Source of the DNA: Paenibacillus sp. An7
Lineage (GTDB): Bacteria > Bacillota > Bacilli > Paenibacillales > Paenibacillaceae
Direction: 5' to 3'
Length of the DNA: 64,000 nucleotides
NCBI RefSeq assembly: GCF_009870785.1
Contig: NZ_WTWX01000001.1
Span: 1-64,000, forward strand
The translations under genes were made by a program, and so were the position numbers. Below are positions 1 to 8,154 of this stretch, piece after piece (the first letter of the stretch is position 1; every line of letters starts with the position of its first letter). The notes under the pieces are model-generated. The model was not told the origin of the DNA, did not search any database, and saw only the letters and a list, made by a program, of their open reading frames with translations.

Positions 1-54
1 AACGGTCGTGTTCGGGATGGGTACGTGTGGAACCCCTCCGCTATCGCCACCAAA
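1..54 (-). rRNA. rrf: 5S ribosomal RNA, 5' part, cut by window edge
   Basis: Read on the minus strand, the first 54 bases match the start of a Firmicutes 5S rRNA: TTTGGTGGCGATAGCGGAGG at the 5' end, then the conserved CACACGTACCCATCCCGAAC stretch. The rest lies left of the window. In the usual 16S-23S-5S order a 23S gene would sit just upstream, at higher coordinates, but bases 55 to 1386 hold no 23S sequence. This copy is therefore solitary or stands first in a differently ordered rRNA cluster. Confidence 0.93.
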
Positions 55-507
55 CATGCAGCTTAAAATCTATCAGAAAATCCATATGTTCTTCCCGTTT
101 GCTTGGGTTCAACACCGAAGTGTGAATCAAGAAACAGACGTTTAGTTTTCGGAGTTTTCCGACCGGATTTATAATTTATCATATTTTTAAAACATATTCA
201 ACTGGTAGTATAAACTATCAATCGTAATGAGTTAAAAATGATAATTACAGCTCAAATTCACATTGCAATAGTCTCTTTCTTAAGAGGACATAAGTAATAT
301 ATCATATTGAAAAGCGTTTTTCTAATTGAAAATTATCCCTTTTATACCTCTCAAAGATGTATTATCGTACACTCCAAATTTTATAATCTTTCATTTATTA
401 TCTTCCCCAAAAATGTGTCATACCGCTATGGTGAAACCAATTCATGTAACTACAATCCGTTTGTTAGCGTCTTTCATTATATAACTTTATAAATGGAGGC
501 GATAAAA
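55..507. other. Non-coding region between 5S rRNA and the stalk-domain gene
   Basis: No convincing gene is seen. The 61-codon frame at 307-492 has no good ribosome binding site and no protein-like character. On the minus strand, AT-rich sequence around 165-205 contains a TTGAAT hexamer 17 bases from TAAATT, which could be a promoter for the 5S gene, but the match is loose. Confidence 0.5.
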
Positions 508-786
508 ATAAAGAAGAAACTATTCATCTCACTTTTTGTGGTTGTTTTATCTTTTAGCATCGTGGTTAGTTTAGCTTTTGCTAAGGGGAACATTAAGATC
601 GTGGTTAACGGTCAACAAGTTACTTCAGATGTAGCTCCTCAGATCGTCAATAACCGAGTAATGGTGCCTATAAGTTTGGTATCAAAGGCATTAGATGCGA
701 ATGTAGGTTGGAACCAAAATAATCAAACGGTTACGTCGATGAATATAAGGTTTTCCAGGTCTTTTATATTCAAAGTAACTCAGTGA
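508..786 (+). CDS. Secreted stalk-domain protein (copper amine oxidase N-terminal-like), short, with probable AUA start
   Basis: A signal peptide (Lys-rich start, hydrophobic core, cleavage after AFA) is followed by a segment typical of the stalk domain found in many secreted Paenibacillus proteins: IVVNGQ, then NNRVMVPISLVSKALDANVGW. The domain usually continues, but here the frame ends 20 residues after the last recognisable part. The +1 frame stays open to about 828, so the end may be frameshifted or deleted. Start: ATG 493 overlaps the GGAGG at 495-499, while ATA 508 lies 8 bases downstream and gives a classical MKKKLF signal-peptide start, so AUA is the better start. The function is probably surface attachment or none. 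The fold call is good; intactness is doubtful. Confidence 0.6.
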   Translation: MKKKLFISLFVVVLSFSIVVSLAFAKGNIKIVVNGQQVTSDVAPQIVNNRVMVPISLVSKALDANVGWNQNNQTVTSMNIRFSRSFIFKVTQ

Positions 787-926
787 AAATGCGAGTCGCT
801 ATGAATCCAAGTGTTTGCAACATGGTATGACTTGGTTTCTTTTTCAAAAAACAAGAAGTCCTTTTATTTACCAAATGATCGACTATGTAATTCTCTCTTC
901 TTAGTTGTAAGAAAGGTTGTGGGAAG

Positions 927-1214
927 TTGAACAGGAAATTTTTATCGGGTTTTTTATTAAGTTTTGTTTATGTAATCGTTTTTTATTTTGGTGCATATGG
1001 CTTGATGTTAATTGGTATTATAGATGATGGTTTTTTTATATTAAATCATGTATTTGTTGGTTTTTATCAATGGCTTTACTTGGTGCCACTTATCATATTT
1101 CAAAAAAAGAGAAACAGAGTATTTACAGGTTACCTTATAGGTGGATTATGTGTAACTAGTTTAAACATCGCGTTAATTGTATGGATTTTTTTAGACCCCT
1201 CCAAATTCTTTTAA
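927..1214 (+). CDS. Small integral membrane protein, unknown function
   Basis: 95 residues from a TTG start preceded by a GAAAGG-type ribosome binding site at 911-916. Three hydrophobic segments (about residues 7-30, 42-58 and 66-90) with short polar loops and a KKRNR patch predict a three-pass membrane protein with positively charged residues inside. I do not recognise a family. It stands alone between the stalk-domain gene and the 3' end of the opposite-strand codA. Confidence 0.55.
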   Translation: MNRKFLSGFLLSFVYVIVFYFGAYGLMLIGIIDDGFFILNHVFVGFYQWLYLVPLIIFQKKRNRVFTGYLIGGLCVTSLNIALIVWIFLDPSKFF

Positions 1215-1269
1215 GTCAGCCATTAAAAAATAACATACCAGATAATGTAAAATTTATTATTACAAAAAA

Positions 1270-1334
1270 CCCCTCTTGTATGCAGGTAGAGTTCGCGGTA
1301 TGCGGTCTCTTTTCACCCTGTATACAATGTGGGG
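1270..1334. other. Nested inverted repeat, possible structured RNA or terminator
   Basis: CCCC at 1270-1273 pairs with GGGG at 1331-1334. Inside this, TTGTATGCAGG pairs with CCTGTATACAA with one wobble, and AGAG pairs with CTCT around the loop. It lies just beyond the 95-residue membrane protein gene on the plus strand and is followed by CTTTAAAG, so it could end that transcript, though the T run is poor. Confidence 0.4.
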
Positions 1335-1345
1335 CTTTAAAGTTA

Positions 1346-1382
1346 ATGAAGCAAGCATTGCTTGATACATTGCTTGCTTCAT
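1346..1382 (-). terminator. Probable terminator of the codBA operon
   Basis: ATGAAGCAAGC (1346-1356) and GCTTGCTTCAT (1372-1382) form an 11-bp perfect stem immediately after the codA stop codon. The T run on the minus strand is weak, so it may act mainly as a 3' end stabiliser. Confidence 0.45.
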
Positions 1383-1386
1383 CTAA

Positions 1387-2655
1387 TTATTTATTGAAAG
1401 TGACTTTCTCCAAACCATTCTCAAGAATGATTGACGTGTCCCTAGGTTTTGTTTCGGCAATTTTGCGGCCGCCTCTGAATGAATAAAGCACTGCAGCTTG
1501 TTTACGGATCGCCTCATACTCATTCTCTGCTTCAAGAACGATGAAGTTCGCAGGTTTACCTTCTTCAATACCGTATATATCCTCGATATGCAGGGTTCTT
1601 GCACTATTTTTCGTAATAAGATCTATGGAGTTTACGATTTGATCGTAACCAAGTAGCTGAGAAGCATGGATACCCATGTGCAGTACTTGAAGCATGTTGC
1701 CTGTACCAAGCGGATACCATGGATCAAAGATATCATCGTGTCCGAAGCACACATTAAGACCGGCTTCTTGCAATTCTTTGACGCGAGTCAGCCCTCTTCT
1801 TTTCGGATACGTGTCGAAACGTCCTTGCAAGTGGATGTTGACTAGCGGATTGGATACGAAATTCAGATCCGCCATCTTAAGTAGTCTGAACAATTTATAA
1901 GTGTAAGCATCATTATAAGATCCCATCGCCGTCGTGTGACTTGCTGTTGTACGGGAACCTAAGCCACGTTCGTAAGCTTCTTTAGCTACGACTTCTAAGA
2001 AACGGGATTGTTCGTCATCAATTTCATCGCAGTGAATATCGATAAGACGGTCATATTTTTCAGCGAGGTCAAAAGCAACCTTCATTGAATCCACGCCATA
2101 TTCTCTCGTAAATTCGAAATGAGGGATACCGCCGACCACGTCAACGCCCATCTTCAGCGCCTCTTCCATTAGTTCCACGCCGTTCGGGTAGGAGTGAATA
2201 CCTTCCTGTGGAAATGCAACAAGCTGGATGTCAACATATGGTGCCATTTCTTCTTTCACTTCGAGCATCGCTTTAACAGCAGTGAGGCTTGGATCGGTCA
2301 CATCTACATGCGTCCGTACATGCTGAATGCCTTGTGCGACCTGCCATTTCAGTGCTGTTTTTGAACGTGTTTTAACGTCTTCATGTGTCAGGAATGCCTT
2401 ACGTTCAGACCAACGCTGAATACCTTCAAACAATGTCCCGCTCAAATTCCATTCGGGTTCGCCTGCTGTTAACGTTGTATCCAGATGAATATGAGGTTCA
2501 ATGAATGGCGGCAGCACAAGGGCACCGCTCACGTCAAGGACTTCCTCATTCGCTGTCGTGTCCAAAGATTGCGTGATTTGCTCAAACTTCCCGTCTTTCA
2601 CGACAATATTCCATAATCCTTCTTTACCCCGCAATTTTGCGTTCTGTATAATCAT
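1387..2655 (-). CDS. codA: Cytosine deaminase
   Basis: 422 residues, close to the E. coli CodA length of about 427. It converts cytosine to uracil and ammonia in the cytoplasm for pyrimidine salvage. Amidohydrolase-superfamily metal ligands are all visible: HxH at H55/H57 (PHIHLD), H208 with catalytic E211 (IHCDEIDD), H240 ([10 protein letters not shown]), and the GHDD motif with D307/D308 followed by [10 protein letters not shown], which is CodA-type. The ATG at 2655 follows GGGGAATTTAA. The gene overlaps the 3' end of codB by 32 bases, indicating coupled translation. It should be controlled by the PyrR attenuator upstream of codB. Assignment is firm. Confidence 0.95.
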   Translation of the reverse strand: MIIQNAKLRGKEGLWNIVVKDGKFEQITQSLDTTANEEVLDVSGALVLPPFIEPHIHLDTTLTAGEPEWNLSGTLFEGIQRWSERKAFLTHEDVKTRSKTALKWQVAQGIQHVRTHVDVTDPSLTAVKAMLEVKEEMAPYVDIQLVAFPQEGIHSYPNGVELMEEALKMGVDVVGGIPHFEFTREYGVDSMKVAFDLAEKYDRLIDIHCDEIDDEQSRFLEVVAKEAYERGLGSRTTASHTTAMGSYNDAYTYKLFRLLKMADLNFVSNPLVNIHLQGRFDTYPKRRGLTRVKELQEAGLNVCFGHDDIFDPWYPLGTGNMLQVLHMGIHASQLLGYDQIVNSIDLITKNSARTLHIEDIYGIEEGKPANFIVLEAENEYEAIRKQAAVLYSFRGGRKIAETKPRDTSIILENGLEKVTFNK

Positions 2656-3901
2656 TTAAATTCCCCATTTCTTTGGATTCTTTTGCAGGAACGACCAGCA
2701 TTAAAACGATATAAGCTACTGCCGTACCGATTAGTGCATTTAGTGGTGTAATTCCTGGGGCCAGCTGAGCAAAAGCTACACCGATTGCCCATGCAACCAT
2801 CGCTACCCAGTTTACATTTTTGAATGTCATTTCGGCAAATGGCTTATAGTTTCTACGCTTCACAACGAAGTAGTCTGCAATAATGATAGCCCCGATCGAA
2901 GGAATTGCTGCGCCGAGCACATTCAGGAAACCAACAAAGTTGTTATACATCCACATAGCAAATACGGTACCCACGATGCCGTTAACAATAACGAAGAACT
3001 TTTTCGAAATTTTAGTGATATTCGCAAAACCCAGCCCGGAAGCGTAAAGGGCATTATCGTTCGTCGTCCAGATATTCAGCCCCAAAACGATGATCGCTGG
3101 AACGATCAACCCTTGCAGAAACATAACTTCAGAGATATCTGAAAGGTTATACGCCATTGCTCCAACTGCTCCGAACAGGAACATAAGTGAGTTACCTAAG
3201 AAGAAGGAAATAACGGTAGCCGTAACTGCCTGTTTAGATGATTGAGAAAAACGCGCAAAGTCTGGCGTCAACGTACCGCCGCTAATGAATGATCCAATAC
3301 AAATTGTTAGTGCCGCTGCCACGGTAATCGACTCAGTCGGCATGTAATCTAACAAGCCCTGAAAACCGCCCAGCGTATTTACTCCTTCAAATACAGAGTA
3401 ACCGCCAAGAATCGCGATAGCGGGAACTGCAATATACCCAAGAATAACGAGTGACTTGATGCCGAAAATGGCTGTTGCTGTCATTGCTAAACCAAATATG
3501 AAAATCAACAGATACACGTTCCAATCCATCGCTTTAGCAACGGGAACAGCGAACATAGCCACACCAACACCGAACCATCCTACCTGTGTAAAACCAAGCA
3601 AGAACGAAGGCAGGTATGAACCTTTCCCGCCAAACGAATACTTGGCCAATAAGTGTGTGGAAAGACCTGTTTTAGCAGCAATATGTGCCAGCGCTCCGGT
3701 ATAAATGCCTAGAATCAAGTTACCCCCAAGCACAATTCCCATGAACTGCATAAACGTCAAACTGACTCCAAGCGTCCCTCCTGCCAGCATGCTAGCCGAG
3801 AAGAAAGTGAACGCCAACATTACTGAAAACGTCTTTCTAAAATTGTTTCTTTGCGTTTTTGGCACCTCTTGCCATGAAAACTCTTGATCGTGTTTACTCA
3901 T
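2624..3901 (-). CDS. codB: Cytosine permease (NCS1 family)
   Basis: 425 residues and about twelve hydrophobic segments, as expected for the NCS1 nucleobase:cation symporters (E. coli CodB is about 419). The segment [20 protein letters not shown] and the [19 protein letters not shown] region (around residues 275-295) are typical of CodB. It imports cytosine for CodA, whose gene overlaps its 3' end. Start ATG 3901 has GGAGGTATTCTG in front. First gene of a two-gene operon with a PyrR-type leader. Confidence 0.93.
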   Translation of the reverse strand: MSKHDQEFSWQEVPKTQRNNFRKTFSVMLAFTFFSASMLAGGTLGVSLTFMQFMGIVLGGNLILGIYTGALAHIAAKTGLSTHLLAKYSFGGKGSYLPSFLLGFTQVGWFGVGVAMFAVPVAKAMDWNVYLLIFIFGLAMTATAIFGIKSLVILGYIAVPAIAILGGYSVFEGVNTLGGFQGLLDYMPTESITVAAALTICIGSFISGGTLTPDFARFSQSSKQAVTATVISFFLGNSLMFLFGAVGAMAYNLSDISEVMFLQGLIVPAIIVLGLNIWTTNDNALYASGLGFANITKISKKFFVIVNGIVGTVFAMWMYNNFVGFLNVLGAAIPSIGAIIIADYFVVKRRNYKPFAEMTFKNVNWVAMVAWAIGVAFAQLAPGITPLNALIGTAVAYIVLMLVVPAKESKEMGNLNDYTERKIAG

Positions 3902-3943
3902 CAGAATACCTCCAAGTTAAAGTCTCCTGATACCAAAAAGCAG

Positions 3944-3987
3944 AAAAAAGAGGCTACTCGTCAAGTTTCAAACTGACAAGTAGCCTC
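3944..3987 (-). terminator. Attenuator terminator in the codBA leader
   Basis: On the minus strand a 16-bp hairpin with stem GAGGCTACTTGTCAG / CTTGACGAGTAGCCTC is followed by six T's (plus-strand A's at 3944-3949), a classical intrinsic terminator about 45 bases before codB. The upstream arm contains CTTGTCAG, exactly complementary to CTGACAAG in the PyrR loop. The two can therefore pair as an antiterminator. Confidence 0.85.
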
Positions 3988-4073
3988 TTTTTTTCACATC
4001 ATAATCCGCGCGAAGATGCAGAGCATCCTCCTGACGGACTATGCCCTGACTCTCGCGTGATTATAAAATCCGC

Positions 4074-4104
4074 TGCCCTTGTCAGCCTCTCTGGACTGAA
4101 TTAA
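4074..4104 (-). promoter_or_regulatory. PyrR-binding loop of a pyrimidine attenuator
   Basis: The minus strand reads AGTCCAGAGAGGCTGACAAG then GG, matching the conserved PyrR recognition loop of Bacillales pyr operons (UCCAGAGAGGCU followed by an AAGG run). The known mechanism is that UMP-bound PyrR holds this anti-antiterminator loop so the downstream terminator forms. Here the 3' half of the loop can instead pair with the 5' arm of the terminator at 3950-3987. An extra stem-loop (about 3995-4066, arms ATAATCaCGCG and CGCGcgGATTAT) sits between them, probably in the loop of the antiterminator. Confidence 0.85.
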
Positions 4105-4129
4105 AGGTACCAGTATTCAATTACATTCT

Positions 4130-4158
4130 ATTATTTTTGAAATCTACTAGAATGTCAA
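4130..4158 (-). promoter_or_regulatory. Sigma-A promoter of codBA
   Basis: On the minus strand a perfect TTGACA (4158-4153) is followed after 17 bases by AATAAT (4135-4130), one mismatch from consensus. The predicted start at about 4123 lies just before the PyrR loop. Confidence 0.75.
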
Positions 4159-4336
4159 TGGTATTATTATCCATTAAATATTTTGAAATATGCATTTCTA
4201 AATAGAAGGAGCAAAAAAGGAATTAACTCGTTATTAGATGAGATGGAGATACTATCTAACTATGAATCGTCAAAGTAAAAAGATTACTAATGGAATCAAT
4301 AATTTTTTACATGGAAGTTGTGAGAGTTGCACAACA

Positions 4337-4367
4337 AAGAGGCTCACGCTGATTCGGAGAGCCTCTT
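4337..4367 (-). terminator. Terminator after the KAS III-like gene
   Basis: Stem AGAGGCTC / GAGCCTCT with one mismatch, followed on the minus strand by TTGTTGTGC. It lies 70 bases beyond the stop codon of the synthase gene. Confidence 0.65.
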
Positions 4368-4436
4368 GTTCTGCTATTTTCATTTGCTTTTTAACGTAAA
4401 AGAACGACTAATAACATAAAATAACTGCTGCACTTT

Positions 4437-5408
4437 TTATAATCTTGCTAATAATCCACAGGAAGTAAAACCTGCTCCAACCGACCACATGATGTGGTGA
4501 TCCCCTTGCTTAAGCTTACCATCTTCGATTGCATGATACAGAGCAAGGAATGGGCTTGTTGTTCCCGTATAAGCATATTTATTACCTACGTAAGTAAACT
4601 TTGATGAATCTTCTTCTAATGCTTCAACTAAGTAAGCTATCTTTGTCGAAAGGATCTGTGAGATTGAATAATGGGTGATGGCATCTTTGGTAAGACCATG
4701 ATCTTTTGTAAGATCATTTATTACAGCGGGTGCCTTAGCAAACATACTATCTACTTTATAGGAATCGGACACTCTTGTTTGAATTACTTTTGAATTCTTA
4801 AATCCATGCTCAGGTAATACTAAATCTTCCGGTCTTTCAGAATGGGTAATATAAGAAGAATCAATTAAACCGTACCCATCTTCTTCTACTCTTTCTAGAA
4901 TAACAGCACATGCAGCGTCACCGCTTAAACCTATATGTACCAAGTTTTCAGGCTTATAAAAGTTGCCTACTTGCTCAGATCCAACGATAAGCGCGTATTT
5001 CATTTTTGGATTATGTAACATTGCTCTACTTACTTGATCATATGACACAACCATACCTGCACAATTCGCGTTCTGATCATAGATAGCACATTGATCTTTA
5101 CCACCAATTGCTTTATGAACAAAAGCTGCATCGGTAGGTATATTGTATTCGTGAGTACCAGACGATATGGTTATCAGATCTAACTGCTCACCACTCATAT
5201 TTGCTGCTTGCAGTACTTTTTTAGCTGCTTCAATCGCCATCGTTACGGTGGTTTCTTGTCCATCTGCTAGATATCTTTTATCTCTTCCTAAATGAGACCA
5301 CATCCCAAGAAGTCTTTCTCGATCAGGTGAAGAAGAAGCCACTTCTTCATTCGTATATGAGTTCTCTGGATGATACACCGCAATCTGTTTTAATCTAACA
5401 CTGGGCAA
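4437..5408 (-). CDS. KAS III-like 3-oxoacyl-ACP synthase (FabH family, divergent)
   Basis: 323 residues with the thiolase fold of FabH-type condensing enzymes. The nucleophile is C116 (NANCAGMV), with H246 (THYSIS) and N276 (VGNKYAYTG) as the other two catalytic residues. The usual HQAN motif is replaced by HYSI and GNTSAA by GNKYAYTG, so this is not housekeeping FabH. It more likely joins an acyl group to an unusual acceptor in a secondary or signalling lipid. Start is TTG 5408, 11 bases after AAGGAG; the codon before it is a stop. It follows the STAS-like gene by 14 bases in the same operon. The actual substrate cannot be read from the sequence. Confidence 0.8.
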   Translation of the reverse strand: MPSVRLKQIAVYHPENSYTNEEVASSSPDRERLLGMWSHLGRDKRYLADGQETTVTMAIEAAKKVLQAANMSGEQLDLITISSGTHEYNIPTDAAFVHKAIGGKDQCAIYDQNANCAGMVVSYDQVSRAMLHNPKMKYALIVGSEQVGNFYKPENLVHIGLSGDAACAVILERVEEDGYGLIDSSYITHSERPEDLVLPEHGFKNSKVIQTRVSDSYKVDSMFAKAPAVINDLTKDHGLTKDAITHYSISQILSTKIAYLVEALEEDSSKFTYVGNKYAYTGTTSPFLALYHAIEDGKLKQGDHHIMWSVGAGFTSCGLLARL

Positions 5409-5422
5409 TCAAAACACACTCC

Positions 5423-5782
5423 TTATAATCCTAGAATTGCTTTAGCTTCTTCCGTTGTTTTTACAAACTGACCTGTAAACCCTTCTACTTTTTTAGCTGT
5501 ATTATGAAGCTGAATGTTAACAATTGTTTTCTTAGCTTCTACCATAATGCATCTTCCAAATTTAGAGTAGATCTCATAACACTCTGCTAAAACCGGTAGA
5601 ATCTCTTGTTTAAATACTGCTAGATTTGTAGAATCAATAACAATTGTTTGAGTTGCAATGTGTGGACCTAAAGTAGCTTTCAAGTCAGCAACCTTCTGAT
5701 TGGTTAACTCTAAACTGGCAAACCCTTCTAGATCTATCCAAATAATATTACCTTCATTATAAAACTTTGTAGTTGCTTCCAT
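5423..5782 (-). CDS. Small STAS-like (SpoIIAA fold) protein, partner of the KAS III gene
   Basis: 119 residues from ATG 5782. The ATG at 5791 directly abuts the AAGGAG, whereas 5782 has 9-base spacing, so the shorter form is preferred. The pattern resembles STAS or anti-sigma-antagonist-like domains: strand IIWIDLEGF, strand TIVIDSTNL, helix with PVLAECYEIYSKFG, strand CIMVEA, and a final FVKTTEEAKAIL helix. No clear phosphorylatable Ser/Thr motif (as in SpoIIAA) is seen. It is translated just before the KAS III-like gene and may be a regulator or scaffold for it. Fold is inferred by pattern only; function is unknown. Confidence 0.6.
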   Translation of the reverse strand: MEATTKFYNEGNIIWIDLEGFASLELTNQKVADLKATLGPHIATQTIVIDSTNLAVFKQEILPVLAECYEIYSKFGRCIMVEAKKTIVNIQLHNTAKKVEGFTGQFVKTTEEAKAILGL

Positions 5783-5829
5783 TTTTAACATCTCCTTTTG
5801 ATTTTTTCTAATATGAGATATCGCTGACG

Positions 5830-5853
5830 GGCTTTTCTTAGCCTACCTCCTTA
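5830..5853 (-). promoter_or_regulatory. Leader AAGGAGGT plus small hairpin, possible mRNA-stabilising element
   Basis: On the minus strand TAAGGAGGT (5853-5845) is an eight-base perfect match to anti-SD but is followed by no start codon. Directly after it comes the hairpin GGCTaagaaaAGCC. It lies about 65 bases upstream of the STAS-like start. In Bacillus thuringiensis cry3A such a 5' SD (STAB-SD) stabilises mRNA; the same role here is a guess. Confidence 0.35.
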
Positions 5854-6003
5854 AAAAAAGAACTTTTTTCAATATTTGGTCATACAGAGAGGTTATCGGC
5901 ATTTTTTAGTTTAAAGTGAAGATATTGTATGTAAAATTGAAAATTATGTATTCTACAAACTGATTAATGGATGAGCATGAGGGACTTTCTTTATTTTTCA
6001 CAG

Positions 6004-6030
6004 CAAAAAAGCCTGGCTCATAACCAGGCT
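6004..6030 (-). terminator. Terminator of the sigma-factor gene
   Basis: The minus strand reads GAGCCTGG, loop TTATGA, GCCAGGCT, then TTTTTTG. This is a compact strong intrinsic terminator 15 bases past the stop codon. Confidence 0.88.
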
Positions 6031-6044
6031 CAAGGTTACTAAAA

Positions 6045-7268
6045 TTACGGTTTGATATATTCTACCCACTGCTTATACAGTTCCGGCTTGGTACACTTAA
6101 AAATCCCTTCAAAATCATGAGGATTTCGGATTACCTTGTTTAACGCATCTATTCCGTACCGATCCATCACAAATTCCACCATCATATAAGAAAATTGAAA
6201 TCCTTTCATCGTTTCAAAGTCCCAGGTATCGTTATCTAAATCATCAAAAGAAGGGATCGCCAAATTGCGAATGGCATCTTCCGTTGAACTTTTTATATAG
6301 TCTTTGGTCATCTGCTTGGCCTCGTATCCGCCTATTCCCTGTCTGATCCATTTGGGAGCTGCAGGATTAATATCTTCGATTAACCACATGGTAAATAAAT
6401 GAACAGCCCCTTTTAAAATAGACTCATAGGTATGATCAGGTCCAGGGTTTAGGGGAGAAACTATTTTCAGAATATGACCTTCATACGTTCCCATAAACCA
6501 ATCCGGTGCATCTGGTTCGCCGACTGCATGATGGAATGCTTGCAGGTCGGGATAGATTTCAATAACGATTTTACGAGAAGGTTGGTGATTGTACTTGCTT
6601 GTCACTCGTTCCACATTTATCTTTAATTCATCAAATAAGTCTTGATGTACCTTATTTAGACGTTCGTTTGTACCTTGACTGTCACCCTTATTAACAATGG
6701 AAATCATATCTTGAATAGACATGATGGCAATGTCCCCCCATTCATTCAATTCTTTTCTTAATTTTTCTAAAGCTCGGTATAATCGGTTCTTCACTGCACT
6801 CTCGCGCAGTCCAACGATTTTAGATATTTCAGATAAGGTGCAATCTACAAAAAAACGCAGTGCAATAATTTCCTGGTCAAGCTCACTCAGTTTTCTTAAC
6901 GCAGAACTAATATCAATTCGAATATCCACATGTTTCGTAAATTCAAGAGAGATGGACTGCGATTCATAATCTGTAAAATCAAATGGTGATTCTTTTTGCC
7001 GTGATAACCTGCGATATTCGTTCTTCACTGTATTTTGAGCAATCTTAAAGATCCAAGTGAACAAATGAGCGTTGCCTTTAAACCGGTGAAAGTTCTCAAC
7101 CGCTTTTAAAAATACCTGTTGTGTCAAGTCATCTGCAGCCATCGGATTCACTTTCAGTGCGAAATATTTGCGTATTCTCTCACGATACTGCTCATACGTG
7201 TGATCGAAACTTGTATTGCGATCCTTTTCATCCGGATAAACAGAAGTGTTGTCATGAGCTCCTGACAT
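6045..7268 (-). CDS. ECF-type sigma-70 factor with C-terminal degenerate peptidase-MA-like domain
   Basis: 407 residues, about twice a normal ECF sigma factor. Residues about 20-95 are sigma region 2 (DDLTQQVFLKAVENFHRF, HLFTWIFKIAQNTVKNEYRR). Residues about 125-185 are region 4 (LDQEIIALRFFVDCTLSEIS, ESAVKNRLYRALEKLRKEL). The remaining 210 residues resemble the gluzincin (peptidase MA) domain: IVIEIYPDLQAFHHA, then AVHLFTMW where HExxH is expected, and PKWIRQGIGGYEA where W-x-x-EG is expected. The catalytic Glu, the second His and the third-ligand Glu are missing, so this is a pseudo-enzyme, perhaps a sensing or regulatory domain. Start ATG follows AGGAGG. No anti-sigma gene is adjacent, fitting self-regulation by the C-terminal domain (inference). 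Confidence 0.8.
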   Translation of the reverse strand: MSGAHDNTSVYPDEKDRNTSFDHTYEQYRERIRKYFALKVNPMAADDLTQQVFLKAVENFHRFKGNAHLFTWIFKIAQNTVKNEYRRLSRQKESPFDFTDYESQSISLEFTKHVDIRIDISSALRKLSELDQEIIALRFFVDCTLSEISKIVGLRESAVKNRLYRALEKLRKELNEWGDIAIMSIQDMISIVNKGDSQGTNERLNKVHQDLFDELKINVERVTSKYNHQPSRKIVIEIYPDLQAFHHAVGEPDAPDWFMGTYEGHILKIVSPLNPGPDHTYESILKGAVHLFTMWLIEDINPAAPKWIRQGIGGYEAKQMTKDYIKSSTEDAIRNLAIPSFDDLDNDTWDFETMKGFQFSYMMVEFVMDRYGIDALNKVIRNPHDFEGIFKCTKPELYKQWVEYIKP

Positions 7269-7451
7269 GGTGTGAACCTCCTCTTGATTTACATTTAATT
7301 AGACACCGGCGGGAGCCAAAAAGCCACGTATAGACAAAAGATTAATTGTAACTGGTAAGAATAGTCTCAGCACCAGGTAAAAAGCGACGGTGGATTCAAT
7401 ACCTTATAGATCTCGTTGAACAATATTTCCACTTCGAATTTCATAAAGAAC

Positions 7452-7492
7452 AAAAGACATATCTCCTGTACTCGACAGAAAATATGTCTTTT
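7452..7492 (-). terminator. Terminator of the arsR-dsbA-MBL operon
   Basis: AAAAGACATAT and ATATGTCTTTT form an 11-bp perfect stem right after the stop codon, with TTTTGTTCTTT following on the minus strand. Confidence 0.8.
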
Positions 7493-7497
7493 AATTT

Positions 7498-8154
7498 TTA
7501 TAAACCGTATCTTTTTTTCTCATCACCAACCGTTGTTTTATCCGTATGACCATTATATAAAACAACTTCATCAGGTAAGGATAGAATCATATTCAAACTT
7601 TTCATCAGATCCCGTTCATTTCCACCTTCATATTGTGTAGATCCTATATTACCTTTAAAGATGGTATCACCAACAAACGCTGCTTTATCCTGTGCATTAT
7701 AATACATAACTTGATCCATCGCATGACCGGGTGTATGTGTCATCGTTACTTTAAAATCTGAATTAGCTGACAGTTCAAATACTTCACCTGACTGTACATA
7801 ATTCACATCATCAACAATGACATGTCGATTGCATAAAGCTGATAAGTTCATTCTCGCATTTTGCACATATTTATGCCCAAGTTCGTGCATGTAAACAGGA
7901 ATATTCAATTCATTTCTAATTTTATCAACTGCACCTATGTGATCAAAATGACCATGTGTTAGTAGTATTTTTTCGATATGATAATCATTGGATTTTATTA
8001 CACGTAATATTTTTTCGGCCTCAGCACCGGGATCAAATAAAAATCCATGTTTCGTTTCCTGATCTATATATAAAAATGCATTTGTTGAAAACACATCTTT
8101 TACCGTTAATTGGTGTACGATGCTTTGATTATTAATAACATCCATCGATACCAC
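7498..8154 (-). CDS. Metallo-beta-lactamase-fold hydrolase (glyoxalase II-like)
   Basis: 218 residues. The THGHFDHIG motif (H67, H69, D71, H72) gives the two-metal site. Further ligands are the histidine of HTPGHAMDQV, the Asp of FVGDTIF and the final His of YNGHTD. Single-domain proteins of this type act as thioesterases or hydroxyacylglutathione-hydrolase-like enzymes. With a DsbA-like thiol oxidoreductase and an ArsR repressor in front, a role in thiol or persulfide chemistry is plausible but not shown. GTG 8154 has AGGA eight bases upstream; ATG 8145 is an alternative. It overlaps the dsbA-like gene by 23 bases. Confidence 0.82.
   Translation of the reverse strand: MVSMDVINNQSIVHQLTVKDVFSTNAFLYIDQETKHGFLFDPGAEAEKILRVIKSNDYHIEKILLTHGHFDHIGAVDKIRNELNIPVYMHELGHKYVQNARMNLSALCNRHVIVDDVNYVQSGEVFELSANSDFKVTMTHTPGHAMDQVMYYNAQDKAAFVGDTIFKGNIGSTQYEGGNERDLMKSLNMILSLPDEVVLYNGHTDKTTVGDEKKRYGL

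Noticed and set aside
307..492. 61-codon plus-strand frame
   Set aside because: No SD, composition not protein-like, lies in AT-rich intergenic DNA.
1181..1486. Plus-strand frame over the 3' end of codA
   Set aside because: Mostly antisense to codA, with no SD and no protein character.
3995..4066. Possible purine riboswitch in the codB leader because of the ATAATC/GATTAT pairing
   Set aside because: The conserved purine aptamer core is missing, while the PyrR loop and its terminator pairing are clear.
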